Origin: Patulibacter sp040675535
GTDB lineage: Bacteria; Actinomycetota; Thermoleophilia; Solirubrobacterales; Solirubrobacteraceae
DNA length: 64,000 bases
Assembly (NCBI RefSeq): GCF_040675535.1
Contig: NZ_JBFAPC010000002.1
Location: forward strand, 1-64,000
Reading direction: 5' to 3'
Below the pieces are notes generated by a model. That model was given only the letters and a program-made list of their open reading frames with translations. It did not search any database and was not told where the DNA came from. The position numbers and the translations under genes were made by a program. Below, in pieces: positions 47,819 through 56,970 of the stretch (within the stretch, counting starts at the first letter, position 1; each line of letters begins with the position of its first letter).

Positions 47819-48322
47819 TCAGAACACTGGCTTGCAGTCACCGTCCACGACCTTGATCCCATTCGTGCGGTATGTCTTATCCCCCAACTTGTAAGAGACG
47901 GACGCGCGCTCTCCCATAAGCGCTTTTGCTTGCTTCGGTTTCAGGTGTACGGGCTTGAGGCCCCAAATAATCCGTCCATAGCTGACGACCGAAGTTGCTG
48001 TGTCGAGCTTCATGCGGTAGGTCTTGGATCCGATTGCAAGACGTACGCCGGTGGGTTTGTTGCGCTTTGCCAGCCTCTTCTCATCGGCCAACTTGATACG
48101 GGGCTTAACGACGGTGTCGAGGTCGGCGTAGACGCCGGGGCGTCCCAGACAGCCTGATGACTTTGCGCTGGCAGCGACCCAAGCTTTGTACTTGAGCGGC
48201 TTGCGCGGCGCCGCGTCAGAGATCGCGACAACACCGAGGCCAACGATCGCTACGATGACGAGCGCCACAAGGCTAACTCGTGCGCTACGGGTGGTTGGTA
48301 GTGGATGGGTAAATACGGTCAT
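47819..48322 (-). CDS. Small secreted protein of unknown function
   Basis: About 167 aa. A signal peptide (MTVFTHPLPTTRSARVSLVA, hydrophobic core to about 30, cleavage near ISDAAPRK) is followed by a lysine-rich mature part with three cysteines (one in KSSGCLGRPGVY, another in DGDCKPVF). It is the last gene of a three-gene operon, 34 bases after the 745-aa gene. ATG 48331 is three codons upstream. Not recognised. Codons are less G/C-biased than in the core genes. Confidence 0.65.
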   Translation of the reverse strand: MTVFTHPLPTTRSARVSLVALVIVAIVGLGVVAISDAAPRKPLKYKAWVAASAKSSGCLGRPGVYADLDTVVKPRIKLADEKRLAKRNKPTGVRLAIGSKTYRMKLDTATSVVSYGRIIWGLKPVHLKPKQAKALMGERASVSYKLGDKTYRTNGIKVVDGDCKPVF

Positions 48323-48365
48323 GATCTGCAACTGGTATGTGGCATTTCCGGAATCTACGCAATAC

Positions 48366-50603
48366 CTACGGTCCGGCGAAGGCTACGGCGCAGTCCTTGA
48401 GGTCTTGAACACCAGTGACGGTGTCGATCGCGAGCCCGATAGCTTCCTCGATGGCGGCAAGTCCCCGTGCCAGCTTGAGTGCCGCCGCGCTACTGCTGCC
48501 GAGCTTGAGGATGAGCGCATCGAGCACTCTGCGCGAGGATACGACGGTCAGAAGGGCGTCGTTTGGTGAGTGGATGATGGACAGGCTCGTCTTGAGGTCG
48601 TCAACGACCTTCGCATCCCTCGTTGTCTTTCCTGGGTATGCGACCTTGCCGATCTGAGCCACGGCCTTGCTGAGCGAGTTCTTCGCCGTCTCGATAGCCG
48701 TCACGTACTTCTTCGCCTTGAGAAGCCGGGTGAAGGCGACGGCATCGATTGAAATGTTGAAAATGCACTTCTGTTTGGCGGAGAGCAGTTTCGGGTCGTC
48801 CCAAATGTCCCCGGTGAAGATGCAGGCGATCGTCGTACCAGAGACATTGATCCAGCCGGCGTCATCACCGGGGTCGCACGCTTTGCGCGGCGCTCCGGGG
48901 TTTGAGCTAGTCGCATACGTGGGGCGCTGAAGGCACAAGGCACTCGAAAGACCCTGACAGTACGGATTGCCGTTGAGTGGGCCTGAGGGGCCCCGGGAGG
49001 GGCCTTCAGCGGAGTCCTCGAGTGGCGCCCCAATCGGGTCGGCGCGCACGCCGGACCCTGCTCCGGCAGGCAAGTGCCGCGACACCCAGATGTCTCGCGG
49101 GCCCTGCTTTCTGCCGTCCGAGGTTTCCGTCCAACTCCCCGTAGTCCACGCTGTCGTGACGACGTTGTCCGGGGACGCATCGATCGGTTGGCTGCCGGAT
49201 ATAACGAAGTCGCGTTTCGTCATTCCGGCGGGATCTACGAGGCGGGTGACATCCGTGACCTCTCCGGCTCCGGTCGCGATCGCCAGGGCCAGACCGGTGC
49301 GTAGCGTCTCGCTGCTGGACGAGTCGATAGCTCCCGTGGAGGCCGTGTAGGAGAAGGCGCAGGAGCCATCGCTAAGTTGGGCGACGCCGCCTGGTTGCGC
49401 GTAGGTGAGGCTCTGCGACGAGGCCGGCATCGCGACGCGAGGCTGCGGGAAGCCGGCAGGGTCAAGTCGGTCGATGTAGACACCGTTGGCGTAGAGGCTT
49501 CCGATCATTGTCGCGGTGCAGACACGCCCGACGCGATCCACGGTAGTCCTCATATCGAGGTTGTAGAGGGACGATGAGTAGCGGATCGGTGCTGAGACGG
49601 TGCCGTCGGGTGCCATGCGTTGGATCTCGCCGAAGGCGTAATCGTTGCTGGCCCCAACGAGCGATCCATCGCCACCGATAGCGAGTTGGGCCGTCTCGCT
49701 CCAACTCGGCACGCTGCTGGTGAGGAGATCTGGGCCAGCGATGCCGGCGGCGGAGATTCGGCGAAAATGCGCCACCAGCGACGTTGATTGGGCAGGGATG
49801 TTGGCCCAAGCAACACCGACGTTGCCGTCCTCGAGCGCGCGGATCGTCGGCGTGCCGACTATTCCATTCGGGAGGGTGCCAAGCGAGATGTCGTCCAGGC
49901 GTTCACCATCGGCGGTCACGCCTGTGGCGTGCAAGCTTGGGTCTTCCGACGAACCCGGATCGACGGAGTTCCACGCGAGCCAGGTTCGGGACGCTCCATC
50001 GATGGCGATTGCTGGCGCGGGTCCGTCCACGGTGATGATGCCGCGATTCGTGACGGTCGTCTCGCGCCGCAGCGAGCCGTCGGCACCGATTTGGGCGAGC
50101 TTGACGCGCTGGGCGCAGGCACCAGGTTCGCAGCCGGTCGCGGCGGTTTGCCATGAAGCTGAGATGGCACCTCCCGGTCCAACGGCGATCTGTGGCGAAC
50201 CGCCCAACGACACGGTCGGGAGATCGGGTGATGGGGCGCTGGTTGGCGAATAGCCGCTGTCGAGCTCGATCGGCGCTCGAACGGTGCCGGTCGGTGAGAC
50301 CGATGAGAGCATCACGCGAATGCGACCGAGAGCCGACGGATCCGCAGACACCGCGACGTACTCGAACCACGCGATCGCTGAGGTGCCATCGGGGCCTGTC
50401 GCCACGCGCGGCGCGATCACGCTTGCGTCGCCGACCGGACTGGTCACCGTCGCGATCTTGACTGGCGCGGACCACCGCGGGGCGTCGGCTTGTGCTGCGT
50501 GCGAAAAGGCGAGCAGTCCCGCGACGAAGGTCAGCGCCATGACCGGCGTCCGGCGCCATACCCGCTTCGTGATGCTGCGCCGCAGCCGACCTACGTGGTT
50601 CAC
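48366..50603 (-). CDS. Large secreted protein, probable beta-propeller, unknown function
   Basis: A 745-aa protein with a signal peptide (hydrophobic VMALTFVAGLLAFSHAAQA, cleavage after ADA about residue 41). Residues about 50-500 hold repeated blades of the type GPDGTSAIAWFEY, GPGGAISASW, IDGASRTWLAWNS and LEDGNVGVAWAN, suggesting a propeller. The C-terminal 200 residues contain paired cysteines (YCQGL/LCLQR, KACDP, IACIF, QKCIF) and end in a helical, alanine-rich part. The GTG start overlaps the stop of the YWTD protein (GTGA), so the two are coupled and may act together outside the cell. Confidence 0.7.
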   Translation of the reverse strand: MNHVGRLRRSITKRVWRRTPVMALTFVAGLLAFSHAAQADAPRWSAPVKIATVTSPVGDASVIAPRVATGPDGTSAIAWFEYVAVSADPSALGRIRVMLSSVSPTGTVRAPIELDSGYSPTSAPSPDLPTVSLGGSPQIAVGPGGAISASWQTAATGCEPGACAQRVKLAQIGADGSLRRETTVTNRGIITVDGPAPAIAIDGASRTWLAWNSVDPGSSEDPSLHATGVTADGERLDDISLGTLPNGIVGTPTIRALEDGNVGVAWANIPAQSTSLVAHFRRISAAGIAGPDLLTSSVPSWSETAQLAIGGDGSLVGASNDYAFGEIQRMAPDGTVSAPIRYSSSLYNLDMRTTVDRVGRVCTATMIGSLYANGVYIDRLDPAGFPQPRVAMPASSQSLTYAQPGGVAQLSDGSCAFSYTASTGAIDSSSSETLRTGLALAIATGAGEVTDVTRLVDPAGMTKRDFVISGSQPIDASPDNVVTTAWTTGSWTETSDGRKQGPRDIWVSRHLPAGAGSGVRADPIGAPLEDSAEGPSRGPSGPLNGNPYCQGLSSALCLQRPTYATSSNPGAPRKACDPGDDAGWINVSGTTIACIFTGDIWDDPKLLSAKQKCIFNISIDAVAFTRLLKAKKYVTAIETAKNSLSKAVAQIGKVAYPGKTTRDAKVVDDLKTSLSIIHSPNDALLTVVSSRRVLDALILKLGSSSAAALKLARGLAAIEEAIGLAIDTVTGVQDLKDCAVAFAGP

Positions 50604-52885
50604 CGGACCGTGACCTTCTTGTTGTTCAGGAGGGTCTTGCTTCCGTAGCGCACGGTCAGGCGGTACGCGCCCTTCTTCTTCGGTGCCGTGAAGCGTGCAG
50701 CGTTCGGCTTCGCGCGAACGGTGCCGCGGATCGTCTTGCCCCGCCTGGGCTTCCAGCTGATGGCCAGCTTGGCCTTGTTGGGCACGTTCTTGAGCTTCAG
50801 GGTGAGCTTCTTGCCGTGCTTGACGGACTTCGCGGCGAGCTTGGCGCTGGCGACGGGGACGACCTTGACCGGCGGCTTCGTGCCGGGCAGCGGGTTCGAC
50901 GGCGGAGGGTTGGACGGCGGCGGCGTCGCGGAAGTCGTCGTCGGCGGCGGCGAGGTGTCGGAGGGAAGCGCTTGGACGCTGTAGGTCGTGGATGTGGTGC
51001 TGGTGTTGCCCGCAGCGTCGGTGGCGGTGACGGTGAACGTCTTCGTTCCCGGTGTGGTCGTGTCGACGGTCGCGGGGCCGCTGCAGTGTGCGACGGCGCT
51101 GCCGTCGGTCTCGTCGTTGCAGGCATAGATGCTCGCGACGGCTTGTCCGGCGGTGAAGACCTGGCCTTGGGCCGGTGTGGTGATGCTGATCGTGGGCGGC
51201 GTCGTGTCGAGGGGGATCGGCTCCGTGGCGACGGTGATCGCGGAGGGATCGCGGAGGCCGGTGATGAAGCTGTCCTGGACGGTCGCGCCGTCGGTCGTCG
51301 CTCGGCCGATTCGGCCGGCTGCCTCGTCGGTCCAGTAGACGTGGGCGGCGTCAGCGGTCAGCTGGGTGGGGTGAATGCCCGTGACGAGGTCGTCGCGGGT
51401 ACCGGTGCCGTCGAGGTTGGCGCGGTGGATCGCGTCGACGCCCTTTTCGGTCCAAAAGACGTAGTGGTCGTTGGCGGCGAGGGCTTCGATGCGGTGCCCG
51501 GCCGTCAGGAGGCTGTTGCGGACGTCGGTGCCGTCGATGTTCGCGCGGCCGATCTCTCGGTTGTCGCCGTCGGCGCCGCCCCAGAAGAGAAAGCGGTCGG
51601 TCGCGGCGAGCGTCGGTGCTTCGCCGCCGCCGTCGGTGCCTACCACCCACCGCGTGGCGCCGGTGCCGTCGAGGTTGGCGCGGTTGATGCCGTAGAAGGA
51701 CCACCAGAAGACGTGCTTGCCGTCTGTTGCGATGTCCTGGTGGATGTCCTCGGCGATCTCGGGGACCGCCCCGGCGAGCGGGGTCGGGGTGATGAGGTTC
51801 GGCGTCAGGTTGCTGCCGTCGGCGTTGAGCCGCCCGATCGCGCCGTACGCTTGGCTCGTTCCCCAGTAGGTCGTGCTGGAGGCCGCGGCCAGGCCACCGG
51901 TCTGCTGGAGGACTCCGAGGAAGTGGGGCGTGACGTCGCTGCCGTCGATCGCCATGCGGCCGAGGCCGGTGACGTAGTCGGTCCAGTAGAGGTGTCCGGC
52001 GTCCAGGGCGAGCGGACCTCGCGGGCTGGAGCCCGTCGCGGCGAACTGCTGCTGGACGCTCGTGCCGTCGAGGTTGGCGCGAGCGACGGTCCTGCCGTTC
52101 TGCCAGTAGAGGTGCGTCGGCGTGGCGCGGATCTCGCCCGGGTTCTGGTCGGCGCCGGTGATGAAGGCGGGCTCGGGGCTGCTGCCGTCGAGGTTGGCGC
52201 GGCCGACGGCCGTGGCGCTGGTCCAGTAGAGGTGGTCTCCCTGGATGGCGATGCCACCGATGTTGCTGGGAGTGGTGACGAGGTTGGCGTCGACCTCTCG
52301 GGTGGCCAAGGAGATGCGGCTGATCGAGGCGTCGCCGTCGGACTCCGCCCAGTAGAGGTGGTTCGCGGTGACTGCGAGGCTCGTGGGCCAGTACGTGCCG
52401 CCGTCGCTTTCGGTGACGAAGTCGTTGTCGACGTCGGTGCCGTCCAGATTGGCGCGACCGATCGAGTGGCGGCTGGCGACGCTCCAATACAGGTGGGTGC
52501 CGTCGTTGGTGAGGGAGTAGTACGAGCGGCGCCGTGAGTCGGGGGACAACTCGATGAACCGCCGCTGGACGTTCGTCCCGTCGACGTTGGCGCGGCCGAT
52601 CGTGCCTGCGGCGCCATCGAGCCAGAACAGGTGCGTCCCGTCCGAGGTGACGGCATCCGGCTGGTAGGCCCCCGTGTCGGCGAACGTGTCGTCGACGTTC
52701 GTGCCGTCAGTGTTCGCGCTGCCGATCGTGCCGGCGGCGGCGTCGGACCAGAAGAGCTTCGTCGGCGCGCCATCTGCGGATGCGGCCGGCGGTGAGCCGC
52801 CCACCGACACGAACGCGAGAAGGAGTCCGATGACGAGCAGGAGGGACCGGGTACGGACGGGCGCAGGACGGGTTGGGCGAAGCAT
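50600..52885 (-). CDS. Secreted double YWTD-like beta-propeller protein
   Basis: A 761-aa protein. Signal peptide at 10-37 (SLLLVIGLLLAFVSVGG). About twelve repeats of roughly 43 residues follow, each like HLYWTD...IGRANLDGTxVxxxFI, enough for two six-bladed LDL-receptor class B type propellers. Then come an Ig-like cysteine-containing domain (DTTPPTISITTPAQGQVFTA, ACNDETDG, ATDAAGN), a Pro/Ser/Thr linker and a Lys-rich beta domain (APKKKGAYRLTVRYG). ATG 52885 is chosen over the longer frame from 52963: it starts a normal signal peptide, has GAAAG upstream, and the sequence before it is a leader shared with 54870. Confidence 0.75.
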   Translation of the reverse strand: MLRPTRPAPVRTRSLLLVIGLLLAFVSVGGSPPAASADGAPTKLFWSDAAAGTIGSANTDGTNVDDTFADTGAYQPDAVTSDGTHLFWLDGAAGTIGRANVDGTNVQRRFIELSPDSRRRSYYSLTNDGTHLYWSVASRHSIGRANLDGTDVDNDFVTESDGGTYWPTSLAVTANHLYWAESDGDASISRISLATREVDANLVTTPSNIGGIAIQGDHLYWTSATAVGRANLDGSSPEPAFITGADQNPGEIRATPTHLYWQNGRTVARANLDGTSVQQQFAATGSSPRGPLALDAGHLYWTDYVTGLGRMAIDGSDVTPHFLGVLQQTGGLAAASSTTYWGTSQAYGAIGRLNADGSNLTPNLITPTPLAGAVPEIAEDIHQDIATDGKHVFWWSFYGINRANLDGTGATRWVVGTDGGGEAPTLAATDRFLFWGGADGDNREIGRANIDGTDVRNSLLTAGHRIEALAANDHYVFWTEKGVDAIHRANLDGTGTRDDLVTGIHPTQLTADAAHVYWTDEAAGRIGRATTDGATVQDSFITGLRDPSAITVATEPIPLDTTPPTISITTPAQGQVFTAGQAVASIYACNDETDGSAVAHCSGPATVDTTTPGTKTFTVTATDAAGNTSTTSTTYSVQALPSDTSPPPTTTSATPPPSNPPPSNPLPGTKPPVKVVPVASAKLAAKSVKHGKKLTLKLKNVPNKAKLAISWKPRRGKTIRGTVRAKPNAARFTAPKKKGAYRLTVRYGSKTLLNNKKVTVR

Positions 52886-53155
52886 CAAGGTCTTTCGGAT
52901 TCGTGGCGCGGCGGCGTCGCCTGCAGCGTCTCGGGGACGCGTGTCGGACGATGGACGGTTCATGTCGGATTGGGACGGGGGTCGCGGTCAGCGGGACGGA
53001 GGGATGCGTCACCGCCGTTCGGCCCTCGGACGGAAGACGTGGCGCCGCATCGTTTTTGAGACTCGCCGGGGCGGCGTCTTGCGTCGAGGTTCACCTTTCG
53101 GGGAGGGCCCGTTTCAGCGGCTGAATCGGTTCGTTTGCACGGGAAAGCGGGGCTC
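52886..53155 (-). promoter_or_regulatory. Shared leader, copy 1 (contains the 27-nt core at 53082-53108)
   Basis: Read towards the gene, about 270 bases align with 54871-55141. Near-identical blocks are a TTTCCCGTGCAAACGA block at the far end, the 27-nt core beginning GCCCTCCCCGAAAGG, GCGGCGCCACGTCTTCCG, and a 44-base block that ends at the ATG (GAATCCGAAAGACCTTG). The core is 197 bases upstream of the start. Conservation exceeds what promoter elements need, so a structured 5' leader or multi-site regulatory region is likely. No known riboswitch class is recognised. Confidence 0.7.
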
Positions 53156-53709
53156 CTGGCGACGTTGTGGGTGGATCGTCGGGGGTTCAGCACCCCGGAG
53201 ATGGTGGGCAGAGGCCTCCGAGTCTGGGCAGGCCTGTCGCGGATATCGCGTCGCCGGAGGGGAACGCAGACGTGCGGCGGCTGATCAGCCTGAGCGTCGT
53301 GCTTGCGTCTCGGTCCGGGCGTTCGGCAGGCTGGGATAGAGCGCCGCAGCGATCCGCGGCCGGTGCTCTGGATCGTGGGACAGAGCCTCACAAACGTCGG
53401 GGGCTGGCAGCGGCACGCCCACGAGAGCGAGCCGTCCAGCAGCTTCATCGCCGCGATGAGCGACGGGGTCACGGCGTGACCATCTGGGATCCGCGCCACG
53501 CTGCCCGCAAGCCCGACTCGCTTACCTCGGTCGCTGAGACCTCGCCGTTTCATCGAGCGACTCGAGTCAGGGCTTCGGCGTCAGACACGGTGTCGCCTTG
53601 GGCGGGCACGGCGGCCGTGGGCGTGGGCACCAGGCAGAGTCGTCATTCGGCCACAGTGCACCACTGTTCGCAAACGATGCTCTGGGATCACCCGACGATG
53701 TCTCTGGTG
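53156..53709. other. Non-coding or decayed gap between two secreted-protein units
   Basis: No intact gene is supported. On the minus strand two broken frames look partly coding: IAAMKLLDGSLS near 53440-53470 and LVGVPLPAPDVCEALSHDPE then HRPRIAAALYPSLPNARTE ending at a stop at 53285-53287. This suggests a frameshifted remnant of unknown identity. Confidence 0.35.
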
Positions 53710-54870
53710 TTAGCCGCGGGGCCCCTGGCCCGGGCTGAGGGTCGTCGCGGACTTCGGGGCCGACGTGCCGACGCCGACGGAGCCGACGAACGTGACTACG
53801 CGTTGGTCGTGAGCGACCGTGAACTTGACGTCGTAGCGGCCGCGCTGGCGGGGCGCCCGGATCGTGGCCAGCTTGTGGCGTACCGTGCCGGTGGTCCGGC
53901 GCGTCGTCTTGCGCTTGCCGATCAGGGTCCAGGTGGCGGTGACGCGCTTGCCCTCAGCATTGAGCACCTGCACGGCAAAGCGGCCTCGCGCCGGGATCCG
54001 GCGCTTGGCAACGATCGGGGTGGTTGCCGGAATCGCCGCGACGTACGGAGAGGGCTGCTCGGTCTTGGTGATCGTGTTTCCGTGGAGGGTGTACGAGAGT
54101 TTGCGAAACGGGGCGCCGCTGCCTCGCACCTGCAACAAGCCGCACGATGTTGCCGGGCTCCCGTGCTGGTGGAAGTAGGCACGGTACGGCGTGACGCCGC
54201 CGAAATAGGACGGCATCAGGGTCCCGCCGCCCTCGACAGGAGGCCCGCTGAAGTCGAGCGGCCCGGTCTTGATGGCCGCGGTGTATGTGTTGACGATCTT
54301 CTTCACACCTTGGCCGGTCGCGAGACTCGAGGCCGACTGGCCGCCGAAGTCGCCGGCATACCCGAAGAAGCCAACCCACCCGTCCACTCCGCCGGAGAGC
54401 TTGAACCCTCTGTCGCACCGGCTGTTCGACGCACCGAACTCCTCGGCGGTGCCGAGAGGGGCGAAATTGGCGGGCAGGTCACCGTCGTCGGGCACGGCGT
54501 ACTGCTGAATCGCCAGCTTCTGCTGGGCGAGGGCGTCGGCTGCGAAGCGCTTTGCTTCGGAGTACCGGCCCGTGACGGCCAGGATCCGCGTCGCGGAGAG
54601 GTCGAACCAGAGGCGGGTTGGCTCGGCGTCCAGCGTTGCCGCTTGAGACAGCAGTGGTTCGATCGTCGCCTCGGCACCCAACAGGTCTGACTGGGCGAGC
54701 AGCCGGTCGGCATGCTCCCACGTGGCCGTGAACTCCGGCGTCGGAGGGGCGGCGGCCGCAGCGGACGCCGTCGACACGAACGCGGCGATCGTAAAGACGG
54801 CTGCCGTCAAGCGGCGGGCTGGCGCGTCGTTTCGGCGCTTGGCGCTGAGCGCGGAGAGTGGGCGAAGCAT
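53710..54870 (-). CDS. Secreted protein of unknown function with helical N-terminal repeat region
   Basis: A 386-aa protein. Signal peptide at about 17-42 (RLTAAVFTIAAFVSTASAAA). Residues about 45-110 are helical and TPR-like (DRLLAQSDLLGAEATIEPLL, RLWFDLSATRILAVTGRYSE). A central domain with Gly/Tyr/Phe-rich motifs (GWVGFFGYAGDFGGQ, GGVTPYRAYFHQHG) follows, then a basic beta domain (APRQRGRYDVKFTVAHD) resembling the tail of the YWTD protein. ATG 54870 is chosen for the same leader and signal-peptide reasons. No family recognised. Confidence 0.7.
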   Translation of the reverse strand: MLRPLSALSAKRRNDAPARRLTAAVFTIAAFVSTASAAAAAPPTPEFTATWEHADRLLAQSDLLGAEATIEPLLSQAATLDAEPTRLWFDLSATRILAVTGRYSEAKRFAADALAQQKLAIQQYAVPDDGDLPANFAPLGTAEEFGASNSRCDRGFKLSGGVDGWVGFFGYAGDFGGQSASSLATGQGVKKIVNTYTAAIKTGPLDFSGPPVEGGGTLMPSYFGGVTPYRAYFHQHGSPATSCGLLQVRGSGAPFRKLSYTLHGNTITKTEQPSPYVAAIPATTPIVAKRRIPARGRFAVQVLNAEGKRVTATWTLIGKRKTTRRTTGTVRHKLATIRAPRQRGRYDVKFTVAHDQRVVTFVGSVGVGTSAPKSATTLSPGQGPRG

Positions 54871-55141
54871 CAAGGTCTTTCGGATTCGTGGCGCGGCGGC
54901 GTCGCGTACGGTGTCTCGACGTTGCATGTCGGACGATCGCCGGTCATGCCGGATTAGCATGAGGAAGTCGGTCGGCGGGACGGGATCAACGGATGCGCCC
55001 CGGCCGTTCGGTCATCGGACGGAAGACGTGGCGCCGCATCTGTGCTGGAGACTCGCGGGACCGGTGTCTTTCGTCGAGGTTCACCTTTCGGGGAGGGCTC
55101 GTTCCAGGGACTGAATCGGGTCGTTTGCACGGGAAAGCGGG
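54871..55141 (-). promoter_or_regulatory. Shared leader, copy 2 (contains the 27-nt core at 55072-55098)
   Basis: Homologous over its whole length to 52886-53155, with the core 202 bases upstream of the start. It fills the divergent gap to the LuxR-type gene at 55169, so it also overlaps that gene's upstream region. Confidence 0.7.
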
Positions 55142-55168
55142 GTGCGTCGTCCGTATACTCGCCGCCGC

Positions 55169-56026
55169 ATGGGTGCGCCAGACCGATCATCGGATCGACA
55201 CCAGACGGTCGTCGAGACGGCCACGATCCGGCTGCTGCGCTTGACGTTGTCGTTCGGCTGCGCCAGCTCGGTGGTGTCGCTCGTCGTCACGCTCGTCCCG
55301 TTCCGGAATGTCGGGACCGTGGCGCTGGCTTTCGCATGGGTCAGCGTGTGGGTGACAGCGTTCGTGGTTGCGCCGGTCACGGTGCGCCTGTTGCGCCGAC
55401 GTCCGTGGCAGGTCGTGCTCGCGGTGGCGTTGGCCAGTGCGATCACGACCGCGATCACGGGCGGCACGGAGAGCCCGCTGCGGACCGAGGCCAGCTGGTT
55501 GGGCTGGGCACTGACGGTGACCGTCGGTGCCGTCTCGGTCCTGGCGATGGCGGCGGTGCTCTGCGCCTCGGTGCTCGCCGGGATGCTGATCGCCGACACG
55601 ACGCTGCACGACGTCGTGGCGGGCCCGGATCGCTACACGTTGGTCACGGACGTCCTGAACCCCTTGGTGGTCGTCATGGCGGCGCTGGCGCTGGCCGGCG
55701 TCTTTCGGTCGGTGCTCGTCGATGCCGGGGGCGCGCTGTGGCGGATGCGCCACGGCGACGGCGCCGCGACCCCGGGGTTGCGCGCGCTGGTGGCCGGCCG
55801 TCGTGTCCTGGAGCTCCCCGGTCCCCGTCCTGACCCGGATCCGCTGACGCCGGCCCAGCGCGTCGTCGTCTCGTTGCTGGCTGACGGCCACACGCCCCAG
55901 CAGATCGCGCTGCTGACCGGTCGTGCCAACGACACGGTCTACGAGCACATCGCCAACGCCAAGAAGCGGGTCGGGGCGAGAACCATCGAGCACCTGATCG
56001 TGCGGTCCTGGCGGCAGCCGACGTGA
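55169..56026 (+). CDS. Membrane-embedded LuxR-type HTH regulator (first of pair)
   Basis: A 285-aa protein with about five to six helices in residues 20-185 and no recognised extracellular sensor or receiver domain. It ends in a LuxR-type helix-turn-helix at about 225-280 (PLTPAQRVVVSLLADGHTPQ, QIALLTGRANDTVYEHIANA, KKRVGARTIEHLI). The DNA-binding domain would sit at the membrane. TATACT (55154-55159) lies nine bases before ATG 55169; GTG 55142 is an upstream alternative. Translation is coupled to the next gene. Targets are unknown; the flanking secreted-protein genes are the natural candidates. Confidence 0.78.
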   Translation: MGAPDRSSDRHQTVVETATIRLLRLTLSFGCASSVVSLVVTLVPFRNVGTVALAFAWVSVWVTAFVVAPVTVRLLRRRPWQVVLAVALASAITTAITGGTESPLRTEASWLGWALTVTVGAVSVLAMAAVLCASVLAGMLIADTTLHDVVAGPDRYTLVTDVLNPLVVVMAALALAGVFRSVLVDAGGALWRMRHGDGAATPGLRALVAGRRVLELPGPRPDPDPLTPAQRVVVSLLADGHTPQQIALLTGRANDTVYEHIANAKKRVGARTIEHLIVRSWRQPT

Positions 56027-56970
56027 ACGACCAGTCCGTGGCTCCCGTCGTCACGAGGCCGGCCGAGGCGCGTCGGCTGGAGATCCGTCGTCCGGCGGAG
56101 CTCGTCGAGCTGGCCGAGCTGGTCTACCGCGGCGTCTTCGGCGTCGGCCTGGTGGTTGCCACAGGCACCGCCGGCTACGCGCTGCTGCTCGTGGCTCTGC
56201 AGTCCGGGGGCCACCGTGGCGTCTCGGTCGGGGTCTGCGTCGCGGTGCTGATCGGCGAGCTGGTGGCCGTCCGCCACCGGGTGGCGGTCTATCGCGCCCT
56301 GCGGCTGCGGCCGCCGCTGGTGCTGCTCCCCGCGGTCGGGTTCGCGGTGGGCTGTGGCCTGATGGGCGTGCACAACCAGCAGATGTTCTACGCGCTGACG
56401 CTGCTCTTCGGCGTCCTGAGCGTGGCGGTCCCTTTGCGATGGACCGCCGTCGCCGCCGTGATCGCCGCGATCGGTCTCGGTCTACCCCGGGCACTGGACG
56501 GCAACTGGCTCAACGCCGACGTGATCGCCGCGGTCGTGATCCCCGTCGTGTTCTGGCTGATCATCGAGCAGCTCGCGCGCTACATGCTGCGCCTGCACCA
56601 CGCACTCACCGTCGATCCCGTCGACCCGCCACCGGTCCGGGTGCAGGCGTGGACGACTCCGGATCCCCCCGACGCTGTGGCCGGTGCGCAGTCCGGCGAC
56701 GACCTGCGGCGTGCGGCGGTCGACGACGCCGAGCACGATGCAGACAGCGAGGCCCCGAACCTCGACGATGCCGGCCTCAACAGCCGACAGATGGAGGTCA
56801 TCGCGTTGCGCTGCGAGGGGCTCACCGATCTCGAGATCGCTGCCTGCCTTCAGATGGGGCCTCAGCAGATCCGCCGGCACCTCCGCGTCGCGCGAGATCG
56901 CGTTGGCGTGCGCACCACGCCGCAGCTCGTCGCTTGGGCGATCCGCGTCGGGCTTGTGCCGCCGCCGTGA
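56023..56970 (+). CDS. Membrane-embedded LuxR-type HTH regulator (second of pair)
   Basis: A 315-aa protein: about 30 cytoplasmic residues, then about six helices (35-185), an acidic linker (DDLRRAAVDDAEHDADSEAP) and a C-terminal LuxR-type HTH (about 250-300: LNSRQMEVIALRCEGLTDLE, IAACLQMGPQQIRRHLRVAR). It has the same architecture as the upstream gene but low sequence similarity. The GTG start overlaps the upstream stop (GTGA), so equal synthesis and possibly a heteromer are expected. Confidence 0.78.
   Translation: MNDQSVAPVVTRPAEARRLEIRRPAELVELAELVYRGVFGVGLVVATGTAGYALLLVALQSGGHRGVSVGVCVAVLIGELVAVRHRVAVYRALRLRPPLVLLPAVGFAVGCGLMGVHNQQMFYALTLLFGVLSVAVPLRWTAVAAVIAAIGLGLPRALDGNWLNADVIAAVVIPVVFWLIIEQLARYMLRLHHALTVDPVDPPPVRVQAWTTPDPPDAVAGAQSGDDLRRAAVDDAEHDADSEAPNLDDAGLNSRQMEVIALRCEGLTDLEIAACLQMGPQQIRRHLRVARDRVGVRTTPQLVAWAIRVGLVPPP

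Noticed and set aside
52886..52963. Longer N-termini for the YWTD and 53710-54870 proteins (starts at 52963 and 54960)
   Set aside because: The extensions would place 26-30 charged residues before the signal peptide. The matching DNA is conserved as part of a leader that continues far upstream of any start codon.
52886..53155. The shared leader as a cyclic-di-GMP (GEMM) or cyclic-di-AMP riboswitch
   Set aside because: There is a superficial resemblance (GCAAAC, GAAA and GACGCAA blocks), but the conserved GEMM hairpins and ydaO core blocks cannot be aligned across copies; copy 3 lacks most of it.
53167..54690. Plus-strand 507-codon open frame
   Set aside because: Mostly antisense to the secreted protein gene at 53710-54870; no signal peptide or domain and shadow-like composition.
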